DNA from: CAXTPV01 sp964249405
GTDB taxonomy: Bacteria; Pseudomonadota; Alphaproteobacteria; Acetobacterales; Acetobacteraceae
Direction of reading: 5' to 3'
Length of the DNA stretch: 64,000 bases
Assembly: GCA_964249405.1 (NCBI GenBank)
Contig: CAXUBX010000001.1
Location: 8,071-72,070 of the forward strand
Positions 59,857 through 64,000 of this stretch are shown piece by piece (the stretch's first letter is position 1; every line of letters begins with the position of its first letter). The translations under genes were made by a program, and so were the position numbers. The notes under the pieces were generated by a model, which worked only from the letters and a program-made list of their open reading frames with translations, searched no databases and was not told the origin of the DNA.

Positions 59857-62196
59857 TCACGTCTGCGGACCATCCTCGGGAAGCACGATGGTGAAGCGGG
59901 CCCCCTCGCCCGGAGACCCCTCGGCGGTGATGGTGCCGCCGTGGCCCTCGACGATCCGCCGGCAGATCGCCAGACCGAGACCGAACCCGTCGAGGACCGA
60001 GCCGTCCGCCTCGGGCTGCCGGCGGAGGCGGCGGAACGGCTCGAAGATGTACTCGCTGTCGGCCGGGTCGAAGCCGCTTCCGTTGTCGGCGATCTCGATC
60101 TCGACGCGGCCGCCCTCGCGGCGCCGCAGCGCGACCGTGATCACGGGCGCGCGCCGGACGTCGCGATACTTCACCGCGTTGGACAGGAGGTTCTGGAAGA
60201 CGCGCCGGATCTGCGCGCCGTCGCAGCGGATCGTGCGGTCCTCCTCCGGCAGCACGACACGGCCCCCCGCCGATGCGAGGCGTTCGCCGAGATCGGCTTC
60301 GGCCTCCCGCACGAGCTCGAGCAACCGGCAGTCCCGGAGCCGGTCGGGATCGGCGCCGGCCATCGCGAAGCGCGACAGATCGTCCACCATGTCGCGCATC
60401 CGCAACGCCGAGTTCTCGATCACCTCGGCCATCGCCGCGCCGTCCGCCGACGCGGCGCCGTCCGCGATCTGCTCGCGGAGCAGCCCGGCGAAGACCTGGA
60501 TCTGCCAGAGCGGCTCGCGGAGATCGTGCACCGCGGCGTCAGCGAAGAAACGGATCTGCTCGTTGCGGACCCGGAGGTCGCGGATCGCGCGCGCGGTCGC
60601 GGCGTGCCGCTGGGCGAGCGCGCGCGCGAGCGAGGCCGCGATCACCGTGGCGGCGGCCCGGTCGCCGCCGCCGAACGGGTCCGAATGGAAGCGGACCTCC
60701 TCGTTCCAGGCGGCGAACGAGCGGCGGGGCGAGAGCACGGCGAGCCCGTTCGCGTCGGTGACCGGGCTCTTGTCGGGGTTTCCCGCCCAGACGACGTCGC
60801 GTCGCCGCTCGGGCCGGAGCCAAGCGATCCAGATCGCGCCGTCCTCCGGGGCCGCTCCCCTGAGCAGACGGTCCACCAGGCGGTGGGCGACGAGGCCCGC
60901 GAAGCCGGCGGCGACCAGGGCGTCGCCGGCCTCGCCGAGGCCGCTCGCGGCGAGATGGTCGGTCGCGAGTTCGCCGTCCGGCGCCGCGCGGTCGAGGCTC
61001 GGCCCGAGCCCCGCGGGGGCCGCGGCGCCCGCGGGGCAGCGGAACAGCGTGGATGCCCCCTCGACGACCACCACGCACTCGCAGTCGAGGGCGGCGGCGA
61101 GCGGCGTGCCCAGCGGCGCGAGCACGTCGCCGACCCCGAGCGCGAGCTCGGCGACGAGGCGTTCGCGAAGATCGGCGACACGGTGGCGGCCGGCCGCCCC
61201 CCCGCGCGCGGCGAGCGAGGCGCCACGGGCCGCGCGCGCCGGCGCCCCCCGGCCGGCCGCGATCCGCACCGGCGGCGGCGGCCGAAACGGCCCCCGCTCG
61301 TGGTGGCAGGCGAACAGTCCCCAGAGCGCGCCGGCCTCGTCGGTCACCGCCACCGACATCGAGGCCCGGACCCCCATGTTGGCGAGATAGGCGAGGTGCA
61401 CCGGCGACACCGCGCGGAGCGGGACGCCCGACAGGTCGATCGGCGGCAGCACGCCATGCCGCTCCGGGCCGCCCGGACCGGTCCGGGCGGCCCGGAGCGG
61501 CACGGCGACGGCGGTGGCGTCCGGGATCATCCGGACGCGCTCGATCCCGTAGAGGGCACGCGCCTGCGCCGGGATGTCGGAGGCCGGGAAGCGGAGACCG
61601 TCGAAGGAAGCGATCCCGTCGCGGTCGCCGAGGCTCTCGGCGATCACCACGCCGCTCCAGTCGGGATCGAAGCGGTAGGCGGTCACCCGGTCGAACCCCG
61701 TGAGCACGCGGATCGCCTCGGCGGCGACCCGGGCCGCGTCCGCGACCGTGCCGGCGTCGCGGAGCCGATCGCTCGTCTCGGCCGCGGACGACAGCAGGAG
61801 GCCGGCCCGATGCGACGGATCGGGCTCCGGCTCGGGCTCGAGCGCCAGCAGGAACGGCGCGGCGGCGGCGAGGCGGGAGAGGGTGCCGGTCCAGGGATGC
61901 CCGTGGCGGTCGCGGAGGTCCACGAACGGGACCCGGATCGCGGCGTCGCCCCGCTCGCCGCCCCGCCTGTCCGCCGCCGCAGCGGCGGCGAGCACGCGCG
62001 TCGCGGCGGCGGCGTCGAGCCAGTCGTCGAGCCGGTCGACCGCCGCGTTGGCGCTGCTCGCGACGAGGGCGGAGTCGCGGAGGGCGAACAGGACGCCGTG
62101 CGGCTGGATCGCGCCCGGGACGTGGATCGGCTCGCGATCGCATCCGGCGATCGCGCGGGCCAGGGCCTCGGAAGGGCCATCGGGCGACGCGGTCAC
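59857..62196 (-). CDS. bphP: Bacteriophytochrome histidine kinase
   Basis: 779 residues from GTG 62196 (GGGAGCG upstream). Red/far-red photoreceptor. PAS: biliverdin-binding Cys19 in AGCDREPIHVPGAIQPHG. GAF: FDGLRFPASDIPAQARALY and the chromophore-pocket His in SPVHLAYLANMGVRASMSV. PHY: tongue motif LSPRRSFAAWNEEVRFH. Output: HisKA with AAVHDLREPLWQIQVFAGLL and HATPase_c with NLLSNAVKY, DNGSGFDP, GFGLGLAICRRI. Two oddities: a 46-bp palindrome encodes a loop near residues 232-247 of the GAF domain, and the usual helix between GAF and PHY is replaced by an Ala/Gly/Arg-rich stretch. Followed by the receiver-kinase gene. Confidence 0.93.
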   Translation of the reverse strand: MTASPDGPSEALARAIAGCDREPIHVPGAIQPHGVLFALRDSALVASSANAAVDRLDDWLDAAAATRVLAAAAAADRRGGERGDAAIRVPFVDLRDRHGHPWTGTLSRLAAAAPFLLALEPEPEPDPSHRAGLLLSSAAETSDRLRDAGTVADAARVAAEAIRVLTGFDRVTAYRFDPDWSGVVIAESLGDRDGIASFDGLRFPASDIPAQARALYGIERVRMIPDATAVAVPLRAARTGPGGPERHGVLPPIDLSGVPLRAVSPVHLAYLANMGVRASMSVAVTDEAGALWGLFACHHERGPFRPPPPVRIAAGRGAPARAARGASLAARGGAAGRHRVADLRERLVAELALGVGDVLAPLGTPLAAALDCECVVVVEGASTLFRCPAGAAAPAGLGPSLDRAAPDGELATDHLAASGLGEAGDALVAAGFAGLVAHRLVDRLLRGAAPEDGAIWIAWLRPERRRDVVWAGNPDKSPVTDANGLAVLSPRRSFAAWNEEVRFHSDPFGGGDRAAATVIAASLARALAQRHAATARAIRDLRVRNEQIRFFADAAVHDLREPLWQIQVFAGLLREQIADGAASADGAAMAEVIENSALRMRDMVDDLSRFAMAGADPDRLRDCRLLELVREAEADLGERLASAGGRVVLPEEDRTIRCDGAQIRRVFQNLLSNAVKYRDVRRAPVITVALRRREGGRVEIEIADNGSGFDPADSEYIFEPFRRLRRQPEADGSVLDGFGLGLAICRRIVEGHGGTITAEGSPGEGARFTIVLPEDGPQT
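61457..61502. repeat. 46-bp perfect palindrome inside the phytochrome gene
   Basis: The left arm runs 61457-61479 (begins TGCCGCTCCGGGCC, ends CCGGACC) and the right arm 61480-61502 is its exact reverse complement, with no loop. Four more matching pairs after one mismatch extend it to 61452-61507. It encodes PLRAARTGPGGPERH in frame, a loop about seven residues longer than in Deinococcus BphP by my alignment. The central CCGCCCGGA/TCCGGGCGG stem also forms the hairpin at 34930-34950. It may be a small mobile palindromic element. Confidence 0.9.
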
Positions 62197-62328
62197 GGCC
62201 GACGCGCGCTCCCGTCGCGGCGGGACGTTCCAAGGGCGCCGGGCCGATGATATGCCACCCTGAGGTCGCTCGGCACGCTCATGCGGGCGAGCATACCCTG
62301 GACCCCGGTGGCTGGCGAGGAGCGGCAG

Positions 62329-63000
62329 ATGAGCGAACGAGAGCGGCCCGAGGCCGCGTCGCTGCGGCGGCTCCTGTCCGGCGCGGACCGGTTCGGCCGC
62401 GAGGTGTTCCCCGAGCGCCGCGCGCTGTTCGAGGCGCTGGCGCAGGGCCAGTCGCCGCACACGCTGTTCATCACCTGCGCCGACAGCCGGGTCTCGCCCG
62501 GGCTGATCACGCAGACCGGGCCGGGAGAGCTGTTCGTGCTCCGCAACATCGGCAACATCGTTCCGGGCTACGGCGAGATGCTGGGCGGGGTGTCGGCGGC
62601 GGTGGAATACGCGGTCGCCGCCCTCGGCGTCGCCCACGTCGTGGTCTGCGGGCACACCGATTGCGGAGCCATGAAGGCGCTGCTGGCGCCCGACGCGCAC
62701 CGGCTCGACGCGATGCCGACGGTGCGCTCGTGGCTGCAGCACGCCGTGGCGGCGGAGCGCGTCGCGGCGGCGCTGTCGCCGCCCGAGGTCGGGACGGATC
62801 TCACGGCGCTGGTCGAGGAGAACGTCCGCCTCCAGCTGACCCATCTGCGGACGCATCCCGCGGTGGCGGCGGCTCTCGCGCAAAACCGGATCGCCCTGCA
62901 TGGCTGGGTCTACGACATCGCGCGCGGCACCGTGTCGGTGGTGGACGAGAGGACGCGCGGCTTGATCAGCCTCGCGGACGCGATCGGCCGGCTTGACTGA
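62329..63000 (+). CDS. Beta-carbonic anhydrase
   Basis: 223 residues from ATG 62329 with GAGGAGCGG upstream; an ATG at 62281 lacks this. Interconverts CO2 and bicarbonate using zinc bound by Cys in TLFITCADSRVSPGLITQ, His and Cys in VVVCGHTDCGAMKALL; the Asp-Arg dyad (ADSR) is present, as are VLRNIGNIVPGYG and the C-terminal LHGWVYDIARGTVSVVDE. No signal peptide, so cytoplasmic. Divergent from the phytochrome gene. Confidence 0.95.
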   Translation: MSERERPEAASLRRLLSGADRFGREVFPERRALFEALAQGQSPHTLFITCADSRVSPGLITQTGPGELFVLRNIGNIVPGYGEMLGGVSAAVEYAVAALGVAHVVVCGHTDCGAMKALLAPDAHRLDAMPTVRSWLQHAVAAERVAAALSPPEVGTDLTALVEENVRLQLTHLRTHPAVAAALAQNRIALHGWVYDIARGTVSVVDERTRGLISLADAIGRLD

Positions 63001-63025
63001 GCGGCCGGTCCGGAGGCGAGGGAGG

Positions 63026-64000
63026 ATGCGCCGCCGCGGGCTCGCGCTGGCCGGGCTGCTCGCGGCGTCGCCGGCGATGGCGGTCCCGGTCAGGGTCTCG
63101 ACCTGGAACCTCGACTGGCTGACGCTCCGCCACACCGGGGATCCGTCGCTGCCCGACGACGTCGAGACGCGGGCGCCGGCCGACTTCACCCGGCTCGCGG
63201 CGGCGGCGGCGCGGCTGCATCCGGACGTCGTGGCGATCGAGGAGGTGGACGGCGCGGCGCCGGCGGCCCTGCTGTTCCCGCCGCGGGACTACACGATCCT
63301 GATGACCGGCGACAACGTCGTGCAGCGCGTCGGGCTGGTGGTGCGGCGATCGCTCGCGGTGGTACGCCACCCCGATCTCGCGGGCCTCGACGTCGAGCCC
63401 GGGGCGCGTCACCGGCTGCGGAGCGGGCTCGACGCGACGGTGACGGTCGGCGGCACCGCGATCCGGATCCTCGCGGTGCATCTCAAGACCGGGTGCTGGG
63501 GCGACGGGGAGGACGCGGAGGGACGGCGCGCCTGCTTGGTGCTCGACCGGCAGATCCCGGTGCTGGCGGACTGGATCCGGGCGCGCACCCGCGAAGGCGT
63601 GCCGTTCCTCGTGCTCGGGGACTTCAACCGCCATCTCGGCGTCGGCGGCGACCGCGTGATGGCGGCGCTGTCGGACGCCGGACCGCTCGCCGATCCCGAT
63701 GCCGGCCTGTCGAGCCCGTGCTGGGGCGGCGAGGACTTCATCGACCACGTGCTCGCGGGCGGGCCGGCGCGGCACTGGATCGTGCCGGGCAGCCTCCGCG
63801 TGCTGGTGTACCGGGACCACGATCCGGCGGACAAGGACCGGCTGTCGGACCATTGTCCGGTGTCGGTCACGCTCGACGTGCCCGACACCGACGCGCCCGG
63901 ACCCGTCCCGGACAGTCAGAACAGGCCGCCGTCGCTCCCGCCGTCGTCCCAGCCGCCACCGCCGCCGCCGAACGGATCGCCGCCCCCGCCACCGCCGAAC
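63026..64000 (+). CDS. Exported endonuclease/exonuclease/phosphatase family protein, 3' end outside window
   Basis: The frame from ATG 63026 (GGGAGG upstream) stays open for 325 codons to the window edge. Signal peptide MRRRGLALAGLLAASPAMA, then the EEP domain: RVSTWNLDWLTLR, DVVAIEEVDG (metal-binding Glu), LAVHLKTGCWGDG, FLVLGDFNRHLG (Asp-Asn pair) and KDRLSDHCPVSVTL (catalytic His). A metal-dependent nuclease or phosphodiesterase in the periplasm or outside the cell. After the domain a Pro-rich tail (stretches of six prolines) begins and continues past the edge. Confidence 0.86.
   Translation, partial: MRRRGLALAGLLAASPAMAVPVRVSTWNLDWLTLRHTGDPSLPDDVETRAPADFTRLAAAAARLHPDVVAIEEVDGAAPAALLFPPRDYTILMTGDNVVQRVGLVVRRSLAVVRHPDLAGLDVEPGARHRLRSGLDATVTVGGTAIRILAVHLKTGCWGDGEDAEGRRACLVLDRQIPVLADWIRARTREGVPFLVLGDFNRHLGVGGDRVMAALSDAGPLADPDAGLSSPCWGGEDFIDHVLAGGPARHWIVPGSLRVLVYRDHDPADKDRLSDHCPVSVTLDVPDTDAPGPVPDSQNRPPSLPPSSQPPPPPPNGSPPPPPPN

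Noticed and set aside
61180..61300. Possible frameshift in the phytochrome between GAF and PHY domains, near G-runs
   Set aside because: The conserved helix there is replaced by Ala/Gly/Arg-rich sequence, but the other two frames fit the family no better and motifs on both sides are in one frame, so a divergent linker is more likely.
59692..62250. 850-codon plus-strand frame over the phytochrome and kinase genes
   Set aside because: Arg/Ala/Gly/Glu-rich without any domain, while the minus-strand phytochrome carries every expected motif.

Overview
The window is about 64 kb of very GC-rich DNA (near 70% by eye), densely packed with genes that often overlap by 1-4 nt. Gene content points to a motile, metabolically versatile alphaproteobacterium, most likely in the Rhodospirillales/Acetobacterales. 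The supporting signs are the ispH-thrB-rnhA and radA-cvpA-purF gene orders, the alphaproteobacterial flagellar proteins FlaF and DUF1217, CtrA-like boxes upstream of flagellar genes, and a GcvTHP cluster with single-chain GcvP. The order is an inference from gene content. No rRNA, tRNA, CRISPR, integrase or transposase was seen.

Layout. 1-4.0 kb: end of a CysG-like methyltransferase domain, a chalcone-isomerase-like exported protein, moaB, an unknown gene, a cupin, then a VOC/SMP-30 pair on the minus strand. 4.1-7.6 kb: nadABC, the complete de novo route from aspartate to nicotinate mononucleotide, behind a perfect 8-5-8 inverted repeat that looks like an operator. 7.6-12.4 kb: DUF1697, SDR, DapA-like lyase/aldolase, acetamidase/formamidase and fumC. 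12.5-19.1 kb (minus strand): mlaE-mlaF-unknown-radA-cvpA-purF, with an atypical sulfotransferase downstream. 19.2-24.3 kb: an esterase, then a satellite flagellar locus (DUF1217, TPR/ATP-grasp-like protein, flaF, flagellin). 24.7-27.0 kb: a four-gene cassette resembling a phage lysis or endolysin module (GH108 muramidase, lipoprotein, papain-like protease, small hydrophobic protein) with no other phage genes.

27.1-33.7 kb: a DnaQ-like exonuclease, an AtzH-like protein, DUF3891 and a complete BMP-type (nucleoside-like) ABC importer. 34.0-36.2 kb: a lower-GC patch with an SDR and an M24-fold protein that lacks several metal ligands. 36.3-38.9 kb: ispH-thrB-rnhA. 39.1-44.2 kb: gcvT-gcvH-gcvP and a HAD hydrolase. 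44.5-45.9 kb: an SDR-TetR pair behind a TetR-type palindrome. 46.0-51.6 kb: a RamB/ScfR-type regulator divergent from aceA (isocitrate lyase), then ppdK, a set suited to growth on acetate/C2 compounds with gluconeogenesis. 51.6-55.2 kb: another less GC-rich region with TVP38, a glycosyltransferase, GFA, an NmrA-like protein and a small secreted protein. 55.4-62.2 kb: signalling island with a periplasmic-propeller diguanylate cyclase, a receiver-histidine kinase and a bacteriophytochrome, the last carrying a 46-bp perfect palindrome inside its GAF-coding region. 62.3-64 kb: a beta-carbonic anhydrase and an exported endonuclease/exonuclease/phosphatase protein cut off by the window end.

The strongest leads for a second look are the domesticated lysis-like cassette, the paired CtrA-like boxes at matching distances from two flagellar start codons, the nad operator, the palindrome inside the phytochrome gene, and the unknown exported protein between mlaF and radA.
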